Below, piece by piece: positions 53,993 through 63,252 of a DNA stretch of 64,000 nucleotides. Position 1 is the stretch's first letter; every line of letters starts with the position of its first letter. A program made the position numbers and the translations under genes. Origin of the DNA: Streptomyces sp. NBC_00083 (lineage in GTDB: Bacteria > Actinomycetota > Actinomycetes > Streptomycetales > Streptomycetaceae); NCBI RefSeq assembly GCF_026343295.1, contig NZ_JAPELY010000002.1:434001-498000 (forward strand). The letters are read 5' to 3'. The notes under the pieces are model-generated. The model was not told the origin of the DNA. It did not search any database and was given only the letters and a program-made list of their open reading frames with translations.

Positions 53993-54844
53993 ATGAAGAA
54001 GCCTCTCGTCGGCGCGCTGCTCGGCCTGCTCCTCGTCGGAGCCTCCGCAGCCCCGGCCCTGGCCGCACCATCGGCGACGTCCGCCAAGCCCGCCGCCAAG
54101 CCCGCCGTGAAGGCGGTCAACTTCGCCGGCACGGTGGCGCTGAGCAACTGCTCCGGCTCCGTGGTCCGGATGCCCAACTCGCAGCCGAACGACCCCGCGC
54201 TCGTCCTCTCCAACGGCCACTGCCTGGAGACCGGCTTCCCCGCCGCCGGCGAAGTCATCACCGACCAGCCGTCGTCCCGGTCGTTCTCGCTCCTGAACGC
54301 CGCGGGTTCCAAGGTCGCGACCCTGCGCGCCGGCAAGGTCGCGTACGCCACGATGACCGACACGGACATATCGATCTACCAGCTCACCACCACGTACGCC
54401 AAGATCCAGAGCCAGTACGGGATCAGCGCGCTCACCCTCAACGACGCGCACCCGACGCAGGGGACGGCCATCAAGGTCGTCTCCGGGTACTGGAAGCGGA
54501 CGTACAGCTGCAACGTGGACGGCTTCGTCTACCGCCTGAAGGAGGGCGACTGGACCTGGAAGGACTCGGTCCGCTACACCTCGTCCTGCAACACCATCGG
54601 CGGCACCTCCGGCTCCCCGGTGATCGACACGACCACCGGCAAGGTCGTCGCCGTCAACAACACCGGCAATGAGGACGGCGAGCGGTGCACGGAGAACAAC
54701 CCGTGCGAGGTCGACCAGAACGGCAACGTCACCGTCCGTCAGGGCATCAACTACGCCGAGGAGACCTACCTCATCGTCCCCTGCGTCGGCGCCGGCAACA
54801 AGATCGACCTGAACCGCGCGGGGTGCACCCTGCCCAAGCCGTGA
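53993..54844 (+). CDS. Secreted trypsin-like serine protease (S1 family)
   Basis: 283 residues. A signal peptide (MKKPLVGALLGLLLVGASAAPALA, cleavage near residue 25) and a short Ala/Lys-rich propart lead into a chymotrypsin-fold domain. The triad reads His76 (SNGHCLE), Asp125 (TDTDISIY) and Ser206 (GTSGSP). Five cysteines or more suggest disulfides and export. GAGGGGA lies before ATG 53993. Followed by a strong hairpin shared with the chitinase gene. Confidence 0.9.
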   Translation: MKKPLVGALLGLLLVGASAAPALAAPSATSAKPAAKPAVKAVNFAGTVALSNCSGSVVRMPNSQPNDPALVLSNGHCLETGFPAAGEVITDQPSSRSFSLLNAAGSKVATLRAGKVAYATMTDTDISIYQLTTTYAKIQSQYGISALTLNDAHPTQGTAIKVVSGYWKRTYSCNVDGFVYRLKEGDWTWKDSVRYTSSCNTIGGTSGSPVIDTTTGKVVAVNNTGNEDGERCTENNPCEVDQNGNVTVRQGINYAEETYLIVPCVGAGNKIDLNRAGCTLPKP

Positions 54845-54870
54845 CCCGCTAGACGGCACAGGACAGCACG

Positions 54871-54906
54871 CGGCGGCGCCTCCCGGGGGAGCGGGGGGCG
54901 CCGCCG
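54871..54906. terminator. Bidirectional terminator (protease / chitinase)
   Basis: CGGCGGCGCCTCC pairs with GGGGGCGCCGCCG allowing one bulge, between the convergent genes. Confidence 0.75.
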
Positions 54907-54922
54907 TCGTACGTCGTGCGGG

Positions 54923-56623
54923 TTACGGCAGGGCGTGGACGTGCGGCCCGACCGCGTTGATCCAGGCGTTGCCCGACTTGGCGTCCCAGTTGGTGGACCA
55001 GCTCATCGCGCCGCGCAGGGTCGGATAGGTCTTGGCGGGCTTGAAGTTCCCGCAGCTCGTGCCCTTGGTCAGGCAGTCGAGCGCCGCGTTCACCACGGAC
55101 GGCGAGACGTAGCCGCTGCCCGCGCCGGACGGGGAGGCCGGCAGGCCGAGGCCGACCTGCGAGGGGTCGAGGCCGCCCTGGAGCTGGATGCAGGCGAGCG
55201 AGGTCAGGAAGTCGACCGTGCCCTGCGAGTAGACGTTGCCGTCGCAGCCGTTCATCGAACCGCTGTTGTAGTACTGCATGTTGACGACGGTCAGGATGTC
55301 CTTGATGTTGAGCGCCGTCTTGAAGTACTCGTTCGACGGGGACTGCATGTCGATGGTCTGCGGGGCCATCGTGATGACGGTGCTGCTGCCGCCCTTCGCG
55401 GCGATCGACTTCAACGCCTGTGTCATGTACGTGGAGTTGAGGCCGTTCTCCAGGTCGATGTCGACGCCGTCGAAGCCGTACGTCTGCATCAGGGCGTAGA
55501 CCGAGTTGGCGAAGTTGTTCGCCGAGGCGGAGTCGCTCACCGAGATCGTGCCGTTCTGGCCGCCGATCGAGATGACCACCGACTTCCCGGCCGCGTGCTT
55601 GGCCGCGATGTCCGCCTTGAACTGGTCGACGGTGTAGCCGCCGAGGTCCGCCGAGTCGAGCGTGAAGCTCACCGCGCCCGGCGTGGTCGTGGCGTCGGCG
55701 AAGGCGACCGCGATGATGTCGTAGTTCGCCGGCACGTCACTGATCTTCTGGACGGTGGCGCCGTTGTTGAAGTTCTGCCAGTAGCCGGTCACGGCGTGCT
55801 TGGGCACGGTGCCGCCGCCGCTCGGCGGGGTGCCGCCGGAGGCCGAGGTGGTGGCGGTGACCGCCGCCGACTTCGGGGACTCGCCCGCCGCGTTGGTCGC
55901 GGTCACCTGGAACGGGTACGAGGTCGACGCGCTCAGCCCGGTCACGGTCGCCGAACTGCCCGTCACCGACTGCACCTTGGTGCCGCCCTGGTAGACGTTG
56001 TACCCGGTCGCGTTGGAGACCGCGCCCCACGACAGGTTCACCGAGGACGAGGTCACCGAGCCGACCGAGAGGCCGCCGGGCGCCGCCGGAACCGTCGGAG
56101 CCGGGTCGCCGCCCCCGCCGCCGTCGGGCCCGTACACGGAGATGTCGTCGGCGTAGTACGCGGGCTGGCCGTACCAGCCGTGCGTGTAGATCTGCACCGA
56201 GGTGGTCGAGGCGCCGGTCTTGAAGGTGGTGGTCAGCTGGGCGTAGCCGCTGCCGGTGCCGGGCGTCCAGGTCGAGACGTCGGTGGTGCCGGTGCCGCTC
56301 GCGCCGAGGTAGACGTAACTGCCCTGCACCCAGGCGCTCAGCGTGTACGTCGAGTTGGGCTTGACGCTGACGGTCTGCGCGCACTGGGCGTTGTCGGAGC
56401 CCGCGGGGGTGGCCTTCAGGGCGGCGGTCCCGCCGTGCACCGGGGACGACACGGTGGCGCCGCTGCCGCCCGAACAGGTCCAGCCGCCGAGGCCCGACTC
56501 GAACCCGGCGTTCTTGGCGTTGTTGACGTCCGCCGCCTGGGCGGTGCCGGACAGTCCGGCTATGGACAGGGCGCCGGCCGCGGCCACGGCCAGGCCCAGC
56601 CTTGCATGTCTCGCGCGGTTCAC
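54923..56623 (-). CDS. Secreted GH18 chitinase with CBM and fibronectin III domains
   Basis: 566 residues. Signal peptide to ~30 (AQA), a carbohydrate-binding module (~32-160, NAGFESGLGGWTC ... YYADDISVYGP), a Gly/Pro linker, one FnIII domain (~178-262), another linker and a GH18 barrel whose DGVDIDLENG places the acid Glu392. It cuts chitin outside the cell. GTG 56623 has GGAGG upstream. The promoter carries a DasR-type operator, tying expression to N-acetylglucosamine. Confidence 0.93.
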   Translation of the reverse strand: MNRARHARLGLAVAAAGALSIAGLSGTAQAADVNNAKNAGFESGLGGWTCSGGSGATVSSPVHGGTAALKATPAGSDNAQCAQTVSVKPNSTYTLSAWVQGSYVYLGASGTGTTDVSTWTPGTGSGYAQLTTTFKTGASTTSVQIYTHGWYGQPAYYADDISVYGPDGGGGGDPAPTVPAAPGGLSVGSVTSSSVNLSWGAVSNATGYNVYQGGTKVQSVTGSSATVTGLSASTSYPFQVTATNAAGESPKSAAVTATTSASGGTPPSGGGTVPKHAVTGYWQNFNNGATVQKISDVPANYDIIAVAFADATTTPGAVSFTLDSADLGGYTVDQFKADIAAKHAAGKSVVISIGGQNGTISVSDSASANNFANSVYALMQTYGFDGVDIDLENGLNSTYMTQALKSIAAKGGSSTVITMAPQTIDMQSPSNEYFKTALNIKDILTVVNMQYYNSGSMNGCDGNVYSQGTVDFLTSLACIQLQGGLDPSQVGLGLPASPSGAGSGYVSPSVVNAALDCLTKGTSCGNFKPAKTYPTLRGAMSWSTNWDAKSGNAWINAVGPHVHALP

Positions 56624-56697
56624 GTGCTGCCTCCGGAAGGGGAGTGGGGAGGGTGGGGAGTGGGACGGAGAGAGGGGGTGGGCGCCCTGGTCGCACA

Positions 56698-56725
56698 AGA
56701 TGGTCCAGACCAATTGGGTTGTCAA
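56698..56725 (-). promoter_or_regulatory. Chitinase promoter with DasR-type (dre) operator
   Basis: TGGTCCAGACCA at 56701-56712 matches the DasR consensus core TGGTCTAGACCA at 11 of 12 positions. On the minus strand TTGACA (56725-56720) forms a -35 box with the operator lying between it and the -10 region, the usual place for repression by the GlcNAc-responsive regulator DasR. Confidence 0.8.
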
Positions 56726-57053
56726 GGGTTCGCGCGGAGACCCGTCCGCGGACACCCCGCACGCCCCGGCCCCCGGGCGCCCCCGGCCGGGCATCAGGAG
56801 GGAGGGATCAATTCAGGCCGTGGAACTGGCCGAGTTTGCACGCAACTGCCGCCCCACTGGTACCAATTCCGGCCGCGGGGGCACACAGGAAAGGAGAAGA
56901 CGGTTCTCCCGCCCGTATGTCGTGGATAAAGTGCTGAGGCAGGTGGGAAACGCAGTGATCAGTTGCGGTCGTGGGGGCGCGCACGGGCCCTCCCGGCCGA
57001 GGGAACCGGGGGCCGCAGGTGGCGACCGCGATCAGTGAACGGGGGCCCGCGCC
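56726..57053. other. Intergenic stretch between chitinase promoter and pilus locus
   Basis: About 330 bases with no gene. It separates divergent transcripts and should include the promoter of the Tad operon; a lower-GC patch with ATTCCGG and ATAAAGT motifs near 56860-56935 is the likeliest promoter area, but no clear -10/-35 pair was resolved. Confidence 0.45.
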
Positions 57054-57989
57054 ATGCCGACCGCGATAGCTGTCACCAGCCCCGATCTGGTGCTGGCGCC
57101 GACCGATCCGCAGACGCCGCTCGCGGCGCTGCTCCAGTCGCCGGCCGCCCAGCCCCTCGATTCGGCGCTCGTCGACATGAGCCGTCTCCTGGAACAGCAC
57201 GGTTACGTCGTCGCCTGTTATCCGGCGTCCCTTTCCGCCGCCCATGAACGCCGGCTGCACACGGTGCGCTCGCTTCTGGAAACCGACCGGATCACGCTGA
57301 TCAAATCCCCGCTGCCGCCGCTCGGACTCGCCGTACTGGTCCGTCAGTTGAGGCAGCTCTCCGTATGCGACTTCAGTCCCGGCGTCATCGCGTCGGCCGC
57401 CAGGCTGCTCTCCCACTACATCCACGCGGGCGCCGTCCTGAACTCGGTGACCCGCCTGGAGCGCATCCCGGTCGGCCTCACCGCGCACGCCAGGTCCTGG
57501 ATGCCGGGCAGCCAGTTCGCGGTGCTCGCCAACCCGCAGCCCCAGCTCGTCAAGGTCGGCTCGGCGGAAACGCTCACGGGGCCCGACTTCGCCTCCCACC
57601 TCCTGGTGGCCAGGGGCGCCGTGGGCGCCGACTGGGTCACCGCCACCCTCGCCCCCGCCTGGGGAGCCGGAGCCGTGCAGGAGGCCGCGCCGCCCGCCGA
57701 CTCGGCCGCCTGGTGGGGCACCGGCAAGCTGACCGAGTTCGTCGCCTACCTCCCCGACATCGCGGTCCTCTACCAGCTCGTCGCCTCCGTACGGCGCGAA
57801 CAGTGCCGCTGGTGCGCCATGGAACTCATCGGCGACCGCTGCGGATTCTGCTCCTCGCAGCAGCCGCCCGATGAGGAGCCCGCCACCGCGTACGGCCCCT
57901 CCGCGCTCGGCCCCGTCCCCGCCTCCGCCCACCACGCGAGGCCCCTCACCCGCGCCGAGCGCCGCCGCGCCATCGCCCCGGGCCCCTGA
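57054..57989 (+). CDS. Conserved protein with C-terminal zinc ribbon, first gene of the Tad locus
   Basis: 311 residues, soluble. The main part is mixed alpha/beta without a recognised catalytic motif; near the C terminus two Cys pairs (CRWC ... CGFC, 12 residues apart) form a likely zinc ribbon, and the tail is low-complexity. It precedes cpaB by 70 bases in the same direction, so it may be a cytoplasmic accessory or regulator of pilus assembly; that role is inferred from position only. Confidence 0.65.
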   Translation: MPTAIAVTSPDLVLAPTDPQTPLAALLQSPAAQPLDSALVDMSRLLEQHGYVVACYPASLSAAHERRLHTVRSLLETDRITLIKSPLPPLGLAVLVRQLRQLSVCDFSPGVIASAARLLSHYIHAGAVLNSVTRLERIPVGLTAHARSWMPGSQFAVLANPQPQLVKVGSAETLTGPDFASHLLVARGAVGADWVTATLAPAWGAGAVQEAAPPADSAAWWGTGKLTEFVAYLPDIAVLYQLVASVRREQCRWCAMELIGDRCGFCSSQQPPDEEPATAYGPSALGPVPASAHHARPLTRAERRRAIAPGP

Positions 57990-58059
57990 CCCCGACGCGC
58001 CTCAGCAGCCCGCCACTTGCCCGCCCTGCCCCACGTCAGCGAACGAGGTCGTACGGTCG

Positions 58060-58767
58060 ATGAACTCCCGCCAGCGCCGTGGCATCATCCTTCTCCTCCT
58101 CTCGGCCCTCTGCGCCCTCGGCGCGTTCGCCGGGGTGTTCACGGTGATCAGCGACGTGGACTCCAAGGTGGGCCCCGAGGTGACGGCGTACCAGCTCAAG
58201 GACGACATAGACGCCTACGCGACGCTCAGGTCCGACCAGTTCGAGAAGACGAGCATGCCCAAACGCTGGCTCTCCCAGGGCGCCGTCACCGACCTCTCCG
58301 ACGTCATCGGCAAGATGGCCGCCACCCACCTCACCAAGGGCTCCCTGCTCCAGGACGGCATGTTCACCGACCGGCCCCAACTCAAGCCCGGTGAACAGGA
58401 GATCGCCATCATGATCGACGCGGCGACCGGAGTGGCAGGAAAGATCAACGGGAACGACAGCGTCAACATCTTCGCCACGTTCGCCGCCACCAAACAGGGC
58501 GACACCCCGGAGTCCAAGCTCATCGTCGCGAACGCCCGGGTGATCCAGGTGGGCGCCGTCCAGGCCCTCACGCCGAGCGCGTCCGACAAGAACCAGACCA
58601 CCCAGGCCGTCCCGATCACCTTCGCCCTCAGCACCCTCGACGCCCAACGCGTCGCCTACGCCGAGTCGTTCGCCACCCATGTCCGCCTCGCGCTCGTCGG
58701 CCGCGGCAACGGTGACACCACGATCCCGCCCGGTGACCGTACGTACCGGCTCGAAAAGGACCAGTGA
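58060..58767 (+). CDS. cpaB: CpaB/RcpC-like Flp pilus assembly protein
   Basis: 235 residues. One N-terminal transmembrane helix (~9-28) then an outer domain with a SAF-like part (QLKDDIDAYATLRSDQFEKTSMPKRWL ... GSLLQDGMFTD) followed by the RcpC domain (IMIDAATGVAGKINGNDSVNIFATF). In Gram-positive Tad systems CpaB anchors the machine and may bind the wall. ATG 58060. Co-directional with cpaE after 7 bases. Confidence 0.87.
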   Translation: MNSRQRRGIILLLLSALCALGAFAGVFTVISDVDSKVGPEVTAYQLKDDIDAYATLRSDQFEKTSMPKRWLSQGAVTDLSDVIGKMAATHLTKGSLLQDGMFTDRPQLKPGEQEIAIMIDAATGVAGKINGNDSVNIFATFAATKQGDTPESKLIVANARVIQVGAVQALTPSASDKNQTTQAVPITFALSTLDAQRVAYAESFATHVRLALVGRGNGDTTIPPGDRTYRLEKDQ

Positions 58768-58774
58768 GGCGCGG

Positions 58775-60013
58775 ATGACCACTCGCATCCTTCCGGCGGT
58801 CGCCGACGCGGACGCCGCCCGATCCGTCACCACCCTGCTCAGCCAGCTCCCCGACGCCGAACCCGCCATGCCCGTCGGCGACTCCACGCAGCTCCTCGAC
58901 ACCCTGGCCAGGCTCGCGGCCGAGTCCCTCGACGAACTCCCCGAAGTCGTCCTCGTCCACGAACGCATCGGCCCCGTCCCCGCCCTGGAACTGATCCGCG
59001 AGGTCGCCCTGCGCTTCCCCGCCGTCGGCGTCGTCCTGATCTCCTCCGACACCGGGCCCGCCGTCTTCTCCGCCGCCATGGACTCCGGCGCCCGGGGCCT
59101 GGTCGCGCTGCCCCTGTCGTACGAAGAGCTCGCGGTACGCGTCCAGGCGGCGGCCCAGTGGTCCGCGGGAGTCCGCCGTCACCTCGGGGCGAGCCTCGAC
59201 GTCTTCACCGGGCCCGGCGGAACCGTCACCACCGTCACCGGCGCCAAGGGCGGCGTCGGCACCACCCTCGTTGCCGTCCAACTCGCCCTCGCCGCCAGGG
59301 CATCGGGCCGCACCACCGTGCTGCTCGACATGGACCTCCAGGCCGGCGACGTCGCCTCCTACCTCGACGTCCAGTTCCGGCGCTCCATCGCCGACCTCGC
59401 CACGATCACCGACATCTCGCCGCGCGTCCTGGCCGACGCCGTCTTCAACCACGAGAGCGGCCTCGCCCTGCTGCTCGCCCCCGGCGAGGGCGAACGCGGC
59501 GAGGAGGTCACCGACCGCGCCGCCCGCCAGATCATCGGTGCCCTGCGCACCCGGTACGAGGCCGTCGTCGTGGACTGCGGCACGCAGATGACCGCCGCCA
59601 ACGCCGCCGTGGTGGAGATGGCCGACGTGGCGCTCCTCGTCACCACCCCGGACGTCGTATCCGTGCGGGGCGCCAAACGCACCGTACGCATGTGGGACCG
59701 GCTCCAGATCCGCAAGGCCGAGGAGACCACCACCGTCGTCAACCGGCACACCCGCAACACCGAGATCCAGCCCCCGCTCGTCCAGAAGATCACCGGCACC
59801 CGGGTCGCCCAGACCGCCGTGCCGGCCCACTTCAAGGAGTTGCAGGCCGTCGTGGACGCGGGCCGGCTGCACGACCTCGACGGCAGGAGCACCATCAGAA
59901 CGGCCCTGTGGGCGCTCGCCGGTGAACTGGGCCTGCTCAAGGCCCCCGAGGGCCGGGCGAAGGCGCGGGCCGCGCGCGGCTCGGGCCTCGTCCTGCGGCG
60001 CAGGGGCGGCTGA
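58775..60013 (+). CDS. cpaE: CpaE/TadZ-like pilus localisation ATPase
   Basis: 412 residues. A receiver-like N domain (~1-140) lacks an obvious phosphorylation Asp context; the C-terminal ParA/MinD-type ATPase begins at TVTGAKGGVGTTLVAVQLA (deviant Walker A) with DMDLQAGD and VVDCGTQ. TadZ places the pilus machine in the cell. ATG 58775; the stop overlaps the next start by one base (TGATG). Confidence 0.88.
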   Translation: MTTRILPAVADADAARSVTTLLSQLPDAEPAMPVGDSTQLLDTLARLAAESLDELPEVVLVHERIGPVPALELIREVALRFPAVGVVLISSDTGPAVFSAAMDSGARGLVALPLSYEELAVRVQAAAQWSAGVRRHLGASLDVFTGPGGTVTTVTGAKGGVGTTLVAVQLALAARASGRTTVLLDMDLQAGDVASYLDVQFRRSIADLATITDISPRVLADAVFNHESGLALLLAPGEGERGEEVTDRAARQIIGALRTRYEAVVVDCGTQMTAANAAVVEMADVALLVTTPDVVSVRGAKRTVRMWDRLQIRKAEETTTVVNRHTRNTEIQPPLVQKITGTRVAQTAVPAHFKELQAVVDAGRLHDLDGRSTIRTALWALAGELGLLKAPEGRAKARAARGSGLVLRRRGG

Positions 60014-60468
60014 TGAACCCGGGGCGGGGGACGGCGCCCGTGGGGCGCGTACGGGAGCTGCTCACGCGTCCGTCGCGGCGGACACGGCAACGGCTCGCGC
60101 GCGTCCCCGCCGGCGAGCGGGACCGGGGGCAGACCGTCATCGAGTTCATCGGCGTCGTCCCGCTGATCCTGCTGCTGCTCGTCGCGCTGTGGCAGTGCGC
60201 CCTGGTCGGCTACGCCTTCGTCCTCGCGGGCAACGCGGCGGACGAGGGCGCGCGGGCCGGGGCCGCGGCCGAGAGTGACCCGGGCGGCGCGTGCCGTACG
60301 GCGGCGGAGGGCGAGCTGCCGTCGTCCTTCGACGCCGTTCCGGCGTGCGGCGACGACGGGACCGGTATGTACCGGGCCACGGTCACCCTGAAGATCCCCG
60401 TCCTGATCCCGGGCGTCCTCAACGGCTTCCCCGTCGAGGGCACCGCCGCCCATGTGAAGGAGCGCTGA
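60013..60468 (+). CDS. tadE: TadE-like pilus pseudopilin (1)
   Basis: 151 residues. A basic N region of ~38 residues ends at the prepilin-like site G-QTVIEF, followed by a hydrophobic helix (IGVVPLILLLLVALWQCALVGYAFVL). Cleavage after the Gly would leave Glu at +5, as in type IV/Tad pseudopilins. Two later cysteines may pair. It starts within the cpaE stop. Probably a minor subunit of the pilus. Confidence 0.85.
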   Translation: MNPGRGTAPVGRVRELLTRPSRRTRQRLARVPAGERDRGQTVIEFIGVVPLILLLLVALWQCALVGYAFVLAGNAADEGARAGAAAESDPGGACRTAAEGELPSSFDAVPACGDDGTGMYRATVTLKIPVLIPGVLNGFPVEGTAAHVKER

Positions 60469-60471
60469 GCC

Positions 60472-60864
60472 GTGCGCATCCCTCCGCACCGAGAGCGCGA
60501 CCGGGGTCAAGTGGCGCTGGAATACATCGGGTTCGTCGCCATTCTGCTGCTCGTCGGCCTCGCCGCGATCCAGCTCGGGATCGCCGCGTACGCCGCCAAC
60601 CAGGCGGGCACGGGCGCGCGGGCGGCGGCGCGCGCGGCCAGCCTGGACCGCGCGAGACCGGGCGAACCGGCGGCGGTCACCCCGGAGGCCGCGGCGCGGG
60701 CCGCGGTCGGGGGATGGCTGCACCCGGTGCCGGCCGGGGGATCCGGCGGCGACGAGGCCACGTACACCGTCACCGTGACCATCCCCAGCGTCATCCCCGG
60801 CATCGGCGACTTCGGCACCGCCACCCGCACCTCCACCATGCCGAAGCTTCAGCCCCACCCCTGA
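60472..60864 (+). CDS. TadE-like pilus pseudopilin (2)
   Basis: 130 residues. The signal is short: RDRG-QVALEYIGFVAILLLVGLAAIQ; the Glu+5/Tyr+6 pair is the mark of Flp pilins, but the protein is twice their length and ends in a beta-rich domain (YTVTVTIPSVIPG...) like its neighbour. It may be a second pseudopilin or a long major subunit. GTG 60472 lies 3 bases after the previous stop. Confidence 0.8.
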   Translation: MRIPPHRERDRGQVALEYIGFVAILLLVGLAAIQLGIAAYAANQAGTGARAAARAASLDRARPGEPAAVTPEAAARAAVGGWLHPVPAGGSGGDEATYTVTVTIPSVIPGIGDFGTATRTSTMPKLQPHP

Positions 60865-60889
60865 CCCGAGACGACTGGAGACGAGACAC

Positions 60890-62227
60890 ATGAGTCTGCG
60901 GGCACGCATCGCGGTCCCCGAGGAGACCGGCCCCGGGCGCGAGGACGGCCACCTCGTCGCCTCCTACCGGGCCAAGCTCCTGGAGGAGATCGACCTCGCG
61001 GAGATGTCCGCGCTGGCCGCCGCCGAGCGCCGGGCCCGCCTGGAGCGGGTGCTCGGGCACATCATCAGCCGCGAGGGTCCGGTCCTGTCCACGTCCGAAC
61101 GGGCCGGGCTGATCCGCCGGGTCGTCGACGAGGCGCTCGGCCTCGGCATCCTGGAGCCGCTCCTCGAAGACGCCTCCATCACCGAGATCATGGTCAACGG
61201 CCCCGACCAGATCTTCGTAGAGCGCGGCGGACGCGTGGAACAGCTCCCGCTCCGCTTCGCCTCGCACGAGCAGCTGATGCAGACGATCGAGCGGATCGTG
61301 TCGACGGTCAACCGCCGCGTCGACGAGTCGAACCCGATGGTCGACGCCCGCCTCCCGTCCGGCGAGCGCGTCAACGTGATCATCCCGCCGCTCTCGCTGA
61401 CCGGCGCGACGCTCACCATCCGCCGCTTCCCCCGGTCGTTCACGCTCCAGGAAATGATCACCTTCGGCTCGCTCGACGAGCACATGCTCCTGCTGCTCGC
61501 CGGGCTCGTGCAGGCCCGGTTCAACATCATCGTGTCGGGCGCCACCGGCACCGGCAAGACCACCCTCCTCAACGCCCTGTCCGGCCTGATCCCGCCGCAC
61601 GAACGCATCATCACCATCGAGGACTCCGCCGAACTCCAGCTCCAGCAGGCCCACGTCATCCGCCTGGAGGCGCGGCCCCCGAACGTCGAGGGCAAGGGCC
61701 ACATCTCCATCCGCGACCTCGTACGCAACTCGCTGCGCATGCGCCCCGACCGGATCGTCGTCGGTGAGGTCCGGGGCGGCGAGTCGCTCGACATGCTCCA
61801 GGCGATGTCCACCGGTCACGACGGCTCGCTCGCCACCGTCCACGCCAACAGCGCCGAGGACGCCCTGATGCGCCTCCAGACGCTCGCCTCGATGTCGGAG
61901 GTCGAGGTCCCCTTCGAGGCGCTGCACGACCAGATCAACTCCGCCGTCGACGTCATCGTGCAGCTCACCCGGCACGCCGACGGCGCCCGCAAGATCACCG
62001 AGATCGCCCTCCTCGAATCGCACGGCCGCGACCCGTACCGCATCACCACCGTCTGCCGCTTCGACGCCCGGCCGATGGCCGCCGACGGCCTCATCCACGG
62101 CCGCTTCCACTACTTCCCGCTGCCCCGCCGCGTCGCCGACCGCCTCTACCTCGCCAACCAGCCGGTCCCGCAGGCGTACGGAGTCGCGTCGAGCGCGGAA
62201 CAGCTCGCCGTCCGCCACACCAACTGA
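60890..62227 (+). CDS. cpaF: CpaF/TadA pilus assembly ATPase
   Basis: 445 residues. Secretion ATPase with N-terminal helical domain, VNGPDQIFVERGG, then Walker A GATGTGKTT (Lys223), Asp box, DSAELQL and the His box VHANSAEDALMRLQTLASM. The hexamer powers pilus growth. ATG 60890 after a 25-base gap, with GGAGACGAGA upstream. Central gene of the operon. Confidence 0.93.
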   Translation: MSLRARIAVPEETGPGREDGHLVASYRAKLLEEIDLAEMSALAAAERRARLERVLGHIISREGPVLSTSERAGLIRRVVDEALGLGILEPLLEDASITEIMVNGPDQIFVERGGRVEQLPLRFASHEQLMQTIERIVSTVNRRVDESNPMVDARLPSGERVNVIIPPLSLTGATLTIRRFPRSFTLQEMITFGSLDEHMLLLLAGLVQARFNIIVSGATGTGKTTLLNALSGLIPPHERIITIEDSAELQLQQAHVIRLEARPPNVEGKGHISIRDLVRNSLRMRPDRIVVGEVRGGESLDMLQAMSTGHDGSLATVHANSAEDALMRLQTLASMSEVEVPFEALHDQINSAVDVIVQLTRHADGARKITEIALLESHGRDPYRITTVCRFDARPMAADGLIHGRFHYFPLPRRVADRLYLANQPVPQAYGVASSAEQLAVRHTN

Positions 62228-62283
62228 CCGTCCCGCACCCGACCACCCGACCCGCACCACGCCAACTGACAGGGAACGCGCAG

Positions 62284-63219
62284 ATGAACCTCTCCTTCCT
62301 CACGCTCGGCGTCGCCCTGCTCGCCGGGGTGCTGGCGGTCCTGGGGCTGCGCTCCTACAGTGCCGGGCGCGCCCGGCGCGACGCCCTCATCGACCGGCTC
62401 AGCAACCAGGGCGACCCGGCGGGAACGGGCCGGCACCGGCCGTTCGGGGCCGTGGACCGGCGGCTGCGCGGCACCAAGCTCGGCCGCCGCATCGAGCTGA
62501 AGCTGGCCGCGACCGGCCTCGACCTCACCCCCGGCGAGTTCTTCGTTTACATGCTGGCCGGGGTGGCCGCGCTGTGGCTGATCGCCGCGGCCGTCCTCGC
62601 CTCGTTCTTCGGCCCCCTCGCCGGCCTCGCGGGGCTGTGGGGAGCCAACTCCTTCCTCAACTGGCAGCGTCAGAAACGCATCGAGCGCTTCATCAACCAG
62701 CTGCCCGAACTCTCCCGCATCCTCGCCAACGCCACCCAGGCCGGCCTCGCGCTGCGTACCGCCATCGCCATGGCGGCCGAGGAGATGGAGGCGCCGGCGG
62801 GCGAGGAGCTGGGCCGGGTCACCGACCGGCTCGCGGTGGGGGAGTCCCTGGACGACGCGCTCGGCGAGATCGCGGAACGACTGCCCTCGCGCGAACTCGT
62901 CGTCCTGGTCACGACGTTGGTGCTCGCCAACCGGGCCGGCGGCACCGTCGTCAGCTCGCTGCGCAACCTCACCACCACCCTGGAGGAGCGCAAGGAGACC
63001 CGGCGCGAGGTGCGCACCACGCTGGCCCAGGTGACGGTCACCGCGTACGCCGTCCCCGGCTTCGGGATGGCCGCGCTGCTCATGCTGAACGCGGTGATGC
63101 CCGGCGCGCTCGACCGCATGACGGGCGCGTTCATCGGCCAGGCCGCGGTCCTGATCTCGATCGCCCTGTACGCACTCGGATTCTTCGTGGTCCGCCGCCT
63201 GTCCCGCATCGACGTATGA
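62284..63219 (+). CDS. tadB: TadB-like pilus inner-membrane platform protein
   Basis: 311 residues. One N-terminal helix, a pair near 85-125, a cytoplasmic T2SSF domain (FINQLPELSRILANATQAGLALRTAIAMAAEE ... EIAERLPSRELVVLVTTL) and two C-terminal helices. Platform protein that couples CpaF to pilin movement. ATG 62284 follows cpaF by 56 bases. Confidence 0.88.
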   Translation: MNLSFLTLGVALLAGVLAVLGLRSYSAGRARRDALIDRLSNQGDPAGTGRHRPFGAVDRRLRGTKLGRRIELKLAATGLDLTPGEFFVYMLAGVAALWLIAAAVLASFFGPLAGLAGLWGANSFLNWQRQKRIERFINQLPELSRILANATQAGLALRTAIAMAAEEMEAPAGEELGRVTDRLAVGESLDDALGEIAERLPSRELVVLVTTLVLANRAGGTVVSSLRNLTTTLEERKETRREVRTTLAQVTVTAYAVPGFGMAALLMLNAVMPGALDRMTGAFIGQAAVLISIALYALGFFVVRRLSRIDV

Positions 63220-63252
63220 CCACCCGACACCGGAGAGGGGAGTGAGCGGCAC

